This document shows, one piece after another, positions 17,920-25,615 of a stretch of DNA of 64,000 nt; within the stretch, counting starts at the first letter, position 1, and every line of letters starts with the position of its first letter. Under the pieces are notes generated by a model. The model searched no databases, was not told the origin of the DNA, and worked only from the letters and a program-made list of their open reading frames with translations. Location: positions 1-64,000 of the forward strand of contig CAZUCE010000004.1 in the NCBI GenBank assembly GCA_964619265.1, read 5' to 3'. The DNA comes from CAZUCE01 sp964619265. Lineage in GTDB: Bacteria > Planctomycetota > UBA1135 > GCA-002686595. The position numbers and the translations under genes were made by a program.

Positions 17920-18369
17920 TCAGGCGTCGTGAAGCATCGTGTGCAAGCGCAGAATCGCCGCTCGATCCTGTTCGAACTCAAGGGCTGGGAAGGCCTCGGT
18001 GAAGTCGGCCCAGCGATACTCGGCCCAACCGGCCTGCAGTTCGACTGGACCGTCCTCGGCCCGGCAGCCGTAGGCCCACTCGATGACCTGCTCATCGCCA
18101 AGCCGATAGACGGCGGGCATCTTCAGGTCGATCACCTCGAGCGGTCGAAGCGAGCCGGCGTCTTCGCGGACTTCTCGGCGGACCGCGTGTTCGAGCTTCT
18201 CACCGAAACCCAGGACGCCGTGCAGCGGAGTCCAGAAGCTCTCCACGCCTTGATCTCTGCGAACGAGCAAGTAGTTCGCCTTCGACGAGTGATAGCCGAA
18301 GACGAACACGCGAACCCGATGCACTAGGTCGGGCGTGGGCTCGGGAAGAGGGTCCTCGGCGTGGCTCAT
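17920..18369 (-). CDS. Nudix hydrolase
   Basis: A 149-residue cytoplasmic protein. The Nudix box is at residues 51-72: G51, E57, then R65-E66-V67-R68-E69-D70-A71-G72, matching GX5EX7REUXEEXGU with Asp for the third glutamate. The preceding VRVFVFGYHSSKANYLLVRR is the usual first strand region. It probably hydrolyses a nucleoside-diphosphate-linked substrate, but the specificity cannot be read from the sequence. It lies alone on the minus strand between the DUF1501 gene and a structured intergenic stretch. Confidence 0.88.
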   Translation of the reverse strand: MSHAEDPLPEPTPDLVHRVRVFVFGYHSSKANYLLVRRDQGVESFWTPLHGVLGFGEKLEHAVRREVREDAGSLRPLEVIDLKMPAVYRLGDEQVIEWAYGCRAEDGPVELQAGWAEYRWADFTEAFPALEFEQDRAAILRLHTMLHDA

Positions 18370-18455
18370 GGTGAGGCGTCAGATTGCGGTTCTTAGGCAA
18401 TCGGAAAGCGCCCTTCGCAAAGCGAGAGGGGGCCAGCGGACAGAACGACAAATCG

Positions 18456-18524
18456 CTCGGCTAGGGCCGAGTGGCGCCTGGATGGACGCTCGGGGCCTGT
18501 TGGGTGCCCCTCGGCGCCCTTTTT
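18456..18524 (+). other. Structured intergenic segment ending in a terminator-like hairpin
   Basis: The 176-bp gap between two minus-strand genes contains, on the plus strand, a perfect hairpin CTCGGC-TAGG-GCCGAG (18456-18471). Further on, GGGTGCC-CCTC-GGCGCCC (18502-18519, one G-T pair) is followed directly by TTTTT. This is a good rho-independent terminator in the plus orientation, but no plus-strand gene immediately precedes it. A short plus-strand RNA ending here is possible; no known RNA family is recognised. Confidence 0.4.
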
Positions 18525-18545
18525 CTATCGGCCGCTCCGGCCGCT

Positions 18546-20159
18546 TTACTCGAGCTTCAGGTGGGCCGGACGTACGCCGGGCACCTTGCGGACCGCTGTG
18601 CGCAACCGAAGGGGGCTGCCCTCGGGCCCGGCCGCGGCTTTCCACTGAAGGGCGATCCAGGCGGACATGCCAAGTTCCGGATCGAGCTCCATGCGATCCA
18701 TCAAGCTCTCTGCCTCAGCTTCGGAGAACCCGTCCAAGAACTGCAGAGCTCGCGCGGCCTCGGCTCGCTCGGCCCCCCGTCCGTGAAGCCTTAGGGCGGC
18801 TAGCAAGATGGCGCACTCGCGATCGAGCCTGCGTTCCGACCCCTGGAGCACGGCATCCGGCACCGGCTCGGATTTCTCGGGCGCGAAGGTAGGCCAGGCT
18901 AGCTCGAGCGCCCGGAAACCCATCGGGTCTGTGAAGCCCAGGGAATCCTGTGGCGCGGCGCGGGAGGCGATGAGGTACCCGGCAGCCAGCGCCGCAACGA
19001 AGGCGGGGCGCTGCTGCTTGGCTCGACTGGCGGCTTCCACGGGATCCTCGTCCGGCGCGCCCACCATCAGTTCGACGTCGAGACGACCTGCTTCGAGCCC
19101 GAAGCGAACAGGCTCGGTCTCAAGTGGATCTCGACTCGCCGTCACGCGGACCTCGAAGGTCGCCGAAGCGTCTTCGCCGGAGGCTCCCGAGGCGACGAAG
19201 GGCGCGAGGGCTTCGGTCACCGCGGCCTGAATCAAAGGAACTGCGCGCTCGGGGTCGAGCTGTGCGGCGGGCTGTTCGCTCTCGGGAGCGGCTTGACGCA
19301 AGCGTTCGAGGAGCGCGCGCTCGATGTCGACCAACGAGCCGGTGTGGCCGGTTGCGGCGCGGAATCTCTCGAGCCAGATCCCCTCAGGCAGCGGCGAAAC
19401 GGAAAACGGCAGGAACGAGTTTGGGCTGGTGAGCCACGCTTCGAATTCGTGGGACGCTTCGAGAGCTTGGGCTAGGGATTGCCGCAGGGGATCTCGAAGC
19501 GCATGCGGGAGTTCAGCCTTGGCCACTTGCTTGGGGATCGGGCCGGATAGAAGTCGGCCGGTCTCGCGAGCGGTTTCGAGGGCCTGGGCCACGGCGGCTG
19601 GCCGGGCGCGGACCACCGAGCGACGCGCGGCACCCAGGAGCTCCGGCAGCGAAGTGACCCGCAGCAGATACCTGCGGTACTCCGGAACGGTCTGATCTTC
19701 GGGCAGCGAGCGGACCCGCTCGAATGCTCGGCGAGCGATCCAGTTCGGGTCGGTGTGCCAGGGGCAGGACTCGAAGCGGAGGATCTCGAGTCGCGCGCGG
19801 TCCAAGAGTGCGTCGGCTTGAGCCTGCTCGAGACCCGAGAGCCGAACGGATCCGAGACTCTCAAGTTCAGCCGCTAGGCGCCGCCATCCGGCCGCAAGGC
19901 TCGACCAGTCCGAGCCCAGGTTGAAGCCGGGATCTCCCGACTCGAGGATCGAACCGCCCTGGTCGAGGAGCGCGGTGGCTTCCGAGGTGCTGACGGACAG
20001 GACGGTCGCGGCCGTTGCTTCCGCAGGCTTGGCGCCGGCCGCCACCGAAGCGGGCGCGGACCCCTCGCTGACCGACTGCGCGACAGCCGGCGTTCCGATC
20101 AGGCCGATCGCGGCGGGGACGCAGAACGAGGCCCAGAGAATTGTGCGTATGGAGTTCAC
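18546..20159 (-). CDS. Secreted protein, possibly DUF885-related, without metal site
   Basis: A 537-residue protein with a signal peptide (MNSIRTILWASFCVPAA...PAVAQS). Most of it is predicted helical. Parts of the middle, PWHTDPNWIARRAFERV, LPELLGAARRSVVRARP and PEGIWLERFRAATGHT, are reminiscent of the N-terminal half of DUF885 proteins, which are M32-like metallopeptidase relatives. However, the HExxH-type motif that DUF885 enzymes carry near the C-terminus is absent. It may be a non-catalytic relative or an unrelated helical protein. Confidence in the gene is high and in the family low. Confidence 0.75.
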   Translation of the reverse strand: MNSIRTILWASFCVPAAIGLIGTPAVAQSVSEGSAPASVAAGAKPAEATAATVLSVSTSEATALLDQGGSILESGDPGFNLGSDWSSLAAGWRRLAAELESLGSVRLSGLEQAQADALLDRARLEILRFESCPWHTDPNWIARRAFERVRSLPEDQTVPEYRRYLLRVTSLPELLGAARRSVVRARPAAVAQALETARETGRLLSGPIPKQVAKAELPHALRDPLRQSLAQALEASHEFEAWLTSPNSFLPFSVSPLPEGIWLERFRAATGHTGSLVDIERALLERLRQAAPESEQPAAQLDPERAVPLIQAAVTEALAPFVASGASGEDASATFEVRVTASRDPLETEPVRFGLEAGRLDVELMVGAPDEDPVEAASRAKQQRPAFVAALAAGYLIASRAAPQDSLGFTDPMGFRALELAWPTFAPEKSEPVPDAVLQGSERRLDRECAILLAALRLHGRGAERAEAARALQFLDGFSEAEAESLMDRMELDPELGMSAWIALQWKAAAGPEGSPLRLRTAVRKVPGVRPAHLKLE

Positions 20160-20221
20160 CCTAGAAAATCATTCTATCTCGGCCTCAGAAGCCAAGCTGA
20201 ACGGGCTCGTTGCCCGCCACC

Positions 20222-21514
20222 ATGTCCGAGTCTGCACAGCCCCCCCATCCAGTGCCCGATCCCCGCCTGGCCGCTGCTCTGGCGCGGCTTGATGCGACGA
20301 TCGATTGGGAGAAGCGCGACCGGGCGGCGGGTTGGCGAGTCGGACTCGAGCCGATTCAGGCGCTTCTGGGCGCCCTGGGGGATCCCCAGCGCTCGGGACC
20401 CTGCGTCCACGTTGCCGGAAGCAAGGGCAAGGGATCCCTGTGCGGCTGGCTCGAATCGGCCCTCTTGGCCTGCGGAGAGACCACCGGGGTTTACTCCTCG
20501 CCCCACGTGGAGTCGATCTGCGAGCGGGTTCGCCTGGACGGGCAGCCGGTGGGAGAAGAGCGGTTTGGGAATGCGCTGGAGGCGGCGCTGGATGCACGGG
20601 CCGCAGCCGCGCCGGAGGCGACCTGGTTCGATGTGGTGACGGCTGCGGCCTTCTCGATCTTCGCCGAGCGCCCTGCGGCCTGGCGTTTGGTCGAGGTCGG
20701 GCTCGGCGGCCGCCTCGATTCGACCAACGTCCTTGAACCGGAGCTGTGCGTGGTGACGTCGATCGAGCTCGAGCACACCGCCGTTCTCGGGGACAGCTTG
20801 GCGGCGATCGCCAAGGAGAAGGGCGGGATCTTCAAGCCCGGCGTGCCGGCCTTGGTGGCGCTGGATCCGGCGGGCGAGCCGGGCGCGGTGCTGGCCGAAC
20901 TGGCCCGGAGCGTGGGCGCGCCGGCCGTGTTTCTCCCGCCGCGGTCCGGCGAGCGCATCCACACCGCCAACCGAAGGCTGGCCCTGACCGCGCTCGAACT
21001 CATCGGGGACCGGCTTGGGGGTCTGGAGGAGAGCTTGCTGCTCGAGCTCGAGCCCCCTCGGCTCCCAGGGCGACTGGAGCGGCGCGAGGCCAAGGGAATC
21101 CCCGTGGTCTTGGACGGGGCGCACACTCCGGAGAGCTTGAGCCGGGTTCTGGGCGAGCTGGAGGCGGATTCCAGCCTCTCCGGCCGCCCAACCGTGGTAT
21201 TCGGGGTGGGACGCGACAAGCGCCTGCGGGAGCTCCTCAAGTTGCTCGGCCCCGTGGCCGATCAGCTCCTTTGCACGTCCTCGGATTCCGGCCTGGCCCA
21301 ATCCACCTCGGAGGTCGCCCAAGCGGCCCGGGAACTCGGTCTGGATGCGGAAACCGCTTCCGATCCGCGGACGGCCATTGCGCGAGCGCTCGACCGGGCT
21401 GGTTCCGGGTGGGTGCTCGTCACTGGCTCTCTTCATCTGGTCGGCGATGTACGCCGAACCCTCCCGCCTCCCGACGCGCGGCCATGCTTACCATCGTCTC
21501 CGACCTGCTCCTGA
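20222..21514 (+). CDS. folC: Folylpolyglutamate / dihydrofolate synthase
   Basis: A 430-residue Mur-ligase-type cytoplasmic enzyme that adds glutamate to dihydropteroate or to folates. The ATP loop is HVAGSKGKGS, followed by GVYSSPHVESICERVRLDG, VEVGLGGRLDSTNV, TSIELEHTAVLGDSLAAIAKEKGGIFK and the C-terminal domain motif VVLDGAHTPES, where DGAHN is usual. The ATG at 20222 was chosen over a TTG four codons upstream. Its 3' end overlaps the next gene by 31 bp in a different frame, an unusually long overlap that suggests coupled translation. Confidence 0.9.
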   Translation: MSESAQPPHPVPDPRLAAALARLDATIDWEKRDRAAGWRVGLEPIQALLGALGDPQRSGPCVHVAGSKGKGSLCGWLESALLACGETTGVYSSPHVESICERVRLDGQPVGEERFGNALEAALDARAAAAPEATWFDVVTAAAFSIFAERPAAWRLVEVGLGGRLDSTNVLEPELCVVTSIELEHTAVLGDSLAAIAKEKGGIFKPGVPALVALDPAGEPGAVLAELARSVGAPAVFLPPRSGERIHTANRRLALTALELIGDRLGGLEESLLLELEPPRLPGRLERREAKGIPVVLDGAHTPESLSRVLGELEADSSLSGRPTVVFGVGRDKRLRELLKLLGPVADQLLCTSSDSGLAQSTSEVAQAARELGLDAETASDPRTAIARALDRAGSGWVLVTGSLHLVGDVRRTLPPPDARPCLPSSPTCS

Positions 21515-21993
21515 CCGACTCCTTCCTCATCAAGGGGCAGATCGAGAACAAGTATGCACGCTTGTCGCAAATGCTCGACGAGTACCGCCGCTACTTCGTG
21601 AAGGTGAGGGACGCGACGCTGATCGACCTGAATAGCCGGGATCGGATTCAGACGCCGCTGGTGCACGTGAACGTGGACGAGATTCTCGTTGCCCACGAGT
21701 TCTTGGACTCCACCACCGATCCGATGATCGCGAAGCTGGCCGCCGAACGCCCCAGCCGACTGTCGCGCGTTCGGGTTTTCTACACGGGCAACCTCAACGT
21801 GGAAGTGGCCGGCAACGTGCGGCCGAACAGCTACGAGGTCGACGACCAGAACACGCGCCGGTTCTTCGTGATGACCGATCCCGAGGTTCGAGGCATGAAC
21901 CTGGATGGCGACCAGGATCTTGAGACGCTGACCAAGCTCGACTGGGTGATCCTGAACAAGTCGCGCTTGTCGTACATTTACGACTTCTCCTGA
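21484..21993 (+). CDS. Conserved-looking small protein of unknown function
   Basis: A 169-residue protein starting at the ATG at 21484 inside the end of folC. The same frame is open far upstream, but that portion is a shadow of folC. It has no signal peptide or transmembrane helix. The N-terminal half, with KGQIENKYARLSQMLDEYRR and ATLIDLNSRD, reads like a small beta-barrel domain. The C-terminal half contains VRVFYTGNLNVEVAGNVRP. I do not recognise a named family. Tight overlap with folC suggests co-expression, but no folate link is evident. Confidence 0.75.
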   Translation: MLTIVSDLLLTDSFLIKGQIENKYARLSQMLDEYRRYFVKVRDATLIDLNSRDRIQTPLVHVNVDEILVAHEFLDSTTDPMIAKLAAERPSRLSRVRVFYTGNLNVEVAGNVRPNSYEVDDQNTRRFFVMTDPEVRGMNLDGDQDLETLTKLDWVILNKSRLSYIYDFS

Positions 21994-22222
21994 GCGCCTC
22001 TCCGGTCATCTTATTCGCGAGCGGCTTGGGCTCGCGGTGACGCGCGCGAAGGGGCCGCTCCCCTCGAAGACCGGTCCCCTTCCAGGTTCGAGCATCCCGG
22101 GACCCATGGGATCCGCTTCCGAACTCGGGACTCGGAGACCGGCTTGCTGGAGGCGGCGCTTGAGCCGGCGCCGGGCCCAGGGCTGGACCTGACGCGGGGC
22201 CAACCCACTATGCTGGCGTTCC

Positions 22223-23464
22223 ATGAAGCGACCGCCCGTTCTCTACGCCCTTCTGTTCGCCTCGGTTTGCGCGCTCTCCAGCGGGGGTCTTGCCCAAGAG
22301 CCCGGGCCTTCGGCTTTGCGAGGGCCGCAAGACTGGAACGTGGATTCGGCCGTTTCGACCGCGGTCGATCGTCTGCTCGCAAACCAAGAGAACTACACGC
22401 CGGACAGACCTGTCGGGCGCGTGAAGGACCTCGAGGGTTGGCAGGCCAAGGAGCTCGAGCGTTTGGAGGCCTTGCGCGGCGCGGACGGCGCAGCCGAGTG
22501 GCCCTACGAAGGGGTGTATCGAGTCCAGGGGGGAGTGATTCCGAGCGGCTACCGAGTCGGTGGAACGTCGATCGTCGCGTCAGCGTTGTTCGAAGCGGGT
22601 GCATTTGAAAGCGAGCCGGCGCGCGCCTCCATCGAACGAGCGATCGACTTCGTGTTGGAGAGTTTGGAGGAAGACCCCGCGCTGAAGGCTGGCCCGAAGA
22701 AGGACTACGACGTCCGGGGATGGGGACACACCTATTCGCTGGAGATGCTTCTGCGCGCGCTGAAGGAACCGGACCTTTCCGAAGCTCGGCAGGCCCAAAT
22801 TCACGCTAGCGTCCCGACGTTGATTCGGACTTTCTCGGTCAACGAGAACCCGGGAGGCGGTTGGAACTACGCGAACAACCGGGATCACAGCCCGTTCCAA
22901 ACCGGAGCGACTCTCCTGGCGCTGTTCGGTGCACAAGCCCAGGGGTTCGACGTGGACGACGAGCTCATCCTCCGCGCACTCGACGCTTTGGAGTCCGGGA
23001 GGGCAGAAGATACGGGTGCGTTCGGCTACTCCGGGACCCGCAAGGAGCCCATGCACGCCTCGGCCGCTCGAGCTGCGGTCGCAGAGCTAGCCCTCGAGCG
23101 CGCTGGCCGCTCGTCGCCCGAAGCTCTCTCCCGAGCCGTCGCCGGATTCTTCGATGGCTGGATCGAGCTCGAGAAGCGCAAGAGCCAGCAGGGGACCCAC
23201 GAAGGACCCTTTGGCATCGCCCCCTACTACTTCTTCTTTGGACACCTCTACGCTGGTGTTGCGATCGAGCACCTTCCCGAAGCCGCGCGCGAGCCGTTTC
23301 GCGCAGAGCTGCTGAGCGTTTTGCAGCGCACCCAAGAGGACACCGGTGGCTGGAACGACCGGATTTTCCCGCGCACCGAGTCGGTCACGACGGCCATGGT
23401 CGTCTTGGCGCTGCTAGCCCCCGGCCTTGAGGCGCGCCCGCGCTGGCAGCCGCGGGAGATCTAG
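22223..23464 (+). CDS. Secreted alpha/alpha-toroid (terpene-cyclase-like fold) protein
   Basis: A 413-residue protein with signal peptide MKRPPVLYALLFASVCALSSGGLAQ. The sequence has repeated helical hairpins typical of the prenyltransferase/squalene-cyclase toroid: GTSIVASALFEAGAF, WGHTYSLEMLLRAL, NPGGGWNYANNRDHSPFQTGATLLAL and DTGGWNDRIFPRTESVTTAMVVLAL. The DXDD motif of squalene-hopene cyclases is absent, so cyclase activity is unlikely. Planctomycetes carry many secreted proteins of this fold with unknown function. The 229 bp upstream contain no other gene or obvious signal. Confidence 0.82.
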   Translation: MKRPPVLYALLFASVCALSSGGLAQEPGPSALRGPQDWNVDSAVSTAVDRLLANQENYTPDRPVGRVKDLEGWQAKELERLEALRGADGAAEWPYEGVYRVQGGVIPSGYRVGGTSIVASALFEAGAFESEPARASIERAIDFVLESLEEDPALKAGPKKDYDVRGWGHTYSLEMLLRALKEPDLSEARQAQIHASVPTLIRTFSVNENPGGGWNYANNRDHSPFQTGATLLALFGAQAQGFDVDDELILRALDALESGRAEDTGAFGYSGTRKEPMHASAARAAVAELALERAGRSSPEALSRAVAGFFDGWIELEKRKSQQGTHEGPFGIAPYYFFFGHLYAGVAIEHLPEAAREPFRAELLSVLQRTQEDTGGWNDRIFPRTESVTTAMVVLALLAPGLEARPRWQPREI

Positions 23465-23600
23465 GCAGGGCACGAGAAGTCCGAGAAGGGGCCTAAACGA
23501 AGGTCTTGTTTTCGTCGGGTAAGCTCGTTGTGTGACGCCTGGAGTCGATCAGGCCTCTCTCGCATCGAAGCTCGCGCTTTTCTCCTTGCCCCTCGGTTCC

Positions 23601-24458
23601 ATGTTCTCCTTCCAGACGGCCGCCGGCCTGCTTTGCGCCCTGTCGCTCACGGGCTTGTCTCAGGCCCAGTCGCTTCAGACCAACACCGACTCCATCAACG
23701 TGGTCACCGGCGGTGTCCAGACATTCTTGCTGGACGCTGGACCCCAATTCGCCGGGGATACCTACCTGATGCTCGGAACCGCGAGCGGCACGACGCCCGG
23801 CACGGTGGTCGCGGGCTTGAATCTCCCGCTCAACGTCGACCTTTACACCCGGCAGACCCTGGTCGGTCCCAACCAGGCGCCTTGGGTGGACTCGCTGGGT
23901 CTGTTGGATACCGGCGGTCAAGCGCAGGCGAGCCTCTCCATCGCGGCGGATTCCCCGCTCTCCCTCGTGGGGCTCCGTTTGGACCACGCCTACGTTCTTC
24001 TCGATGCGAGTGCTCCGGGCGACCCGGTGGTCGGAGTCAGTCCCTCCGCGCCGCTGACCCTGTCCGACACGTTCTTCAAGCTCGTGGAGTGCAGTTTGGG
24101 TTGCAGCGGTCCAGAGCTTGGGCCGTTTGTGTGCGGCGTGACGGACGTGTTTGAGAATGAGGTCTTTAGCCTGACGTTCTCCGAGCCGGTCGATCTCAGC
24201 TCCGCGTCTTCTGCGACCGCCGGATTGGTCGATGTGGCGACGGGAATCCCCGCCACCGGGACCTATTCGCTCGATCCCAACGATCCGCGCACCCTGAGGT
24301 TCACCCCCTCGGCCGGGCTCACGCCGAACGCGGTCTATCGGCTCTTTCTGCCGGGCACGATGAACTCTTTGACACCGTTCGTGAAGTCGGCAACCGGCCT
24401 TTCGAACCTCATCGAGCTGGACTGCTTCGTCATCGCTAGTAAGGGAATTCAGCCCTAG
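23601..24458 (+). CDS. Secreted beta-domain protein with Ig-like region
   Basis: A 285-residue secreted protein. The ATG at 23601 gives signal peptide MFSFQTAAGLLCALSLTGLSQAQ; an upstream start at 23532 would place the hydrophobic segment too deep. The first half, with TYLMLGTASGTTPG, GLNLPLNVDLYT and DSLGLLDTGGQAQASLSI, is a beta module common in secreted proteins of this type of planctomycete. The second half (FENEVFSLTFSEPVDL...TYSLDPNDPRTLRFTPSAGL) resembles a bacterial Ig-like (Big_5/SbsA-type) domain. Function unknown; it probably lies at the cell surface or outside. Confidence 0.78.
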   Translation: MFSFQTAAGLLCALSLTGLSQAQSLQTNTDSINVVTGGVQTFLLDAGPQFAGDTYLMLGTASGTTPGTVVAGLNLPLNVDLYTRQTLVGPNQAPWVDSLGLLDTGGQAQASLSIAADSPLSLVGLRLDHAYVLLDASAPGDPVVGVSPSAPLTLSDTFFKLVECSLGCSGPELGPFVCGVTDVFENEVFSLTFSEPVDLSSASSATAGLVDVATGIPATGTYSLDPNDPRTLRFTPSAGLTPNAVYRLFLPGTMNSLTPFVKSATGLSNLIELDCFVIASKGIQP

Positions 24459-24479
24459 CCGCCGGCGACGTGGCTTTTT
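24457..24479 (+). terminator. Intrinsic terminator at the stop of the secreted beta protein gene
   Basis: AGCCGC-n7-GTGGCT (one G-T pair) forms a 6-bp stem beginning within the stop codon, followed by a T-run to 24479. Confidence 0.6.
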
Positions 24480-24783
24480 CCATGGGGCGGCTCAGGCGAG
24501 GTTCTGAACTCGATGGGAGTCGCCGCGAAGGAGGGGCCCTGCGACAGGCCCAGCTTGGAACGGAGCGTCCTCGATTCGTGCGGCTCGCCGCTCAAGTTCC
24601 TCGGCTAGGTGGACCGAACTAGGTCCTGGAGCCGGGGAGGGAAGCGGTTTCGAGAGCACCGATACGATCCTGAGGCGAGGTAGCCATCTCGCAGATGGCG
24701 CCCGGAGATTTTCGACCACGGTGTGCACCGGACGCTTCACTCCCCGGCGCTCCTTTTCACTGGAGCCCCGCGATTCGAGGCTG
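24480..24783. other. Intergenic stretch, nothing recognised
   Basis: About 300 bp between two convergent genes. I see no credible gene, RNA or repeat in it; the short minus-strand frame inside has no start context or protein-like composition. Confidence 0.5.
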
Positions 24784-25485
24784 TTAGCCCTCGAAGTTGG
24801 TCCAGTGATCTTCTTTGGTGGCCACCGAACGCGGACCGAAGATCATCAACAGGAGCATCACCGACAAGAACGTGCCGACGTAGACCAGCGGTAGCCACCA
24901 GGGCAGGATTCCGACCCGCAGGTGCGCGACGATCTCGTCCCAGCTCTTCGCGGGGGTCGGGTGGGAGGTGACCTTCAGGACCCAGGCGCTCAAGATGACG
25001 AGGAAGATGGGCCAGTAGTTGCGCACGAACCGCGCGCGTAGGGCTGCGATGCGCCCCATCTTGAATCGTGGCCGCAGCAAGTCGTCCGCTATGAAGTCAC
25101 CCCACAGGCTTTCGGGGCTGGTCGGATCGCGACGCAGGATCGGTCCGTAGAAGTTCTCCTCGATCATCCGCACTCGGGTCCGCCATACGTCGTACACCCG
25201 GAAGCGGCGTGCCTCGAAGCATAGGAAACTGGTGATTAGCAGCAGCCCGATGAGGAGCACCCAGTGGGATTGGGCGCCCTCGTTGAAGGAAAGTGTCAAC
25301 AGCCCCGCGGTCGTCAGCACCGACCAGTTCGTGGTGTTGTCCAGGCGGATCCGCCAGGAGTTGGCCCGATACAGCTCACCTCGATAGAGGTGTACGAGGG
25401 CCGAGATGTACTCCCCCCGTAGGAGCGGAGTGCTCTCGTAGTCCACTTCGCCGGTGGCGTTCGGATTCGGCTTCCCGTCTTGCAT
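24784..25485 (-). CDS. DUF2270 integral membrane protein
   Basis: A 233-residue inner-membrane protein of the DUF2270 family. The start at 25485 (MQDGKPNPNATGEVDYES) was chosen because it gives the usual family length; a longer frame begins at 25629. Family features are LYRGELYRANSWRIRLDNTTNWSV, then two transmembrane helices, FLCFEARRFRVYDVWRTRVRMIEENFYGP, LRPRFKMGRIAALRARFVRNYWPIFLVIL and a final pair of membrane helices. The function of the family is unknown. It lies just downstream of the glycosyltransferase-like gene on the same strand. Confidence 0.85.
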   Translation of the reverse strand: MQDGKPNPNATGEVDYESTPLLRGEYISALVHLYRGELYRANSWRIRLDNTTNWSVLTTAGLLTLSFNEGAQSHWVLLIGLLLITSFLCFEARRFRVYDVWRTRVRMIEENFYGPILRRDPTSPESLWGDFIADDLLRPRFKMGRIAALRARFVRNYWPIFLVILSAWVLKVTSHPTPAKSWDEIVAHLRVGILPWWLPLVYVGTFLSVMLLLMIFGPRSVATKEDHWTNFEG

Positions 25486-25615
25486 GCCTAGGAGCAGAGC
25501 ACCTGCCGGCCGGCTAGGCAATCCTGGAGCCCGCTCAAGATGCCCGCCGAGCCGAGCGATTGCGGCGAGGGAAGTGGAGTCTGCGCCAGGTGGTGAACCG
25601 AAGGGACTCTCGAGT

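Noticed and set aside
20174..21436. Long minus-strand frame antisense to folC
   Set aside because: folC motifs are unambiguous on the plus strand; the antisense frame has no recognisable domain.
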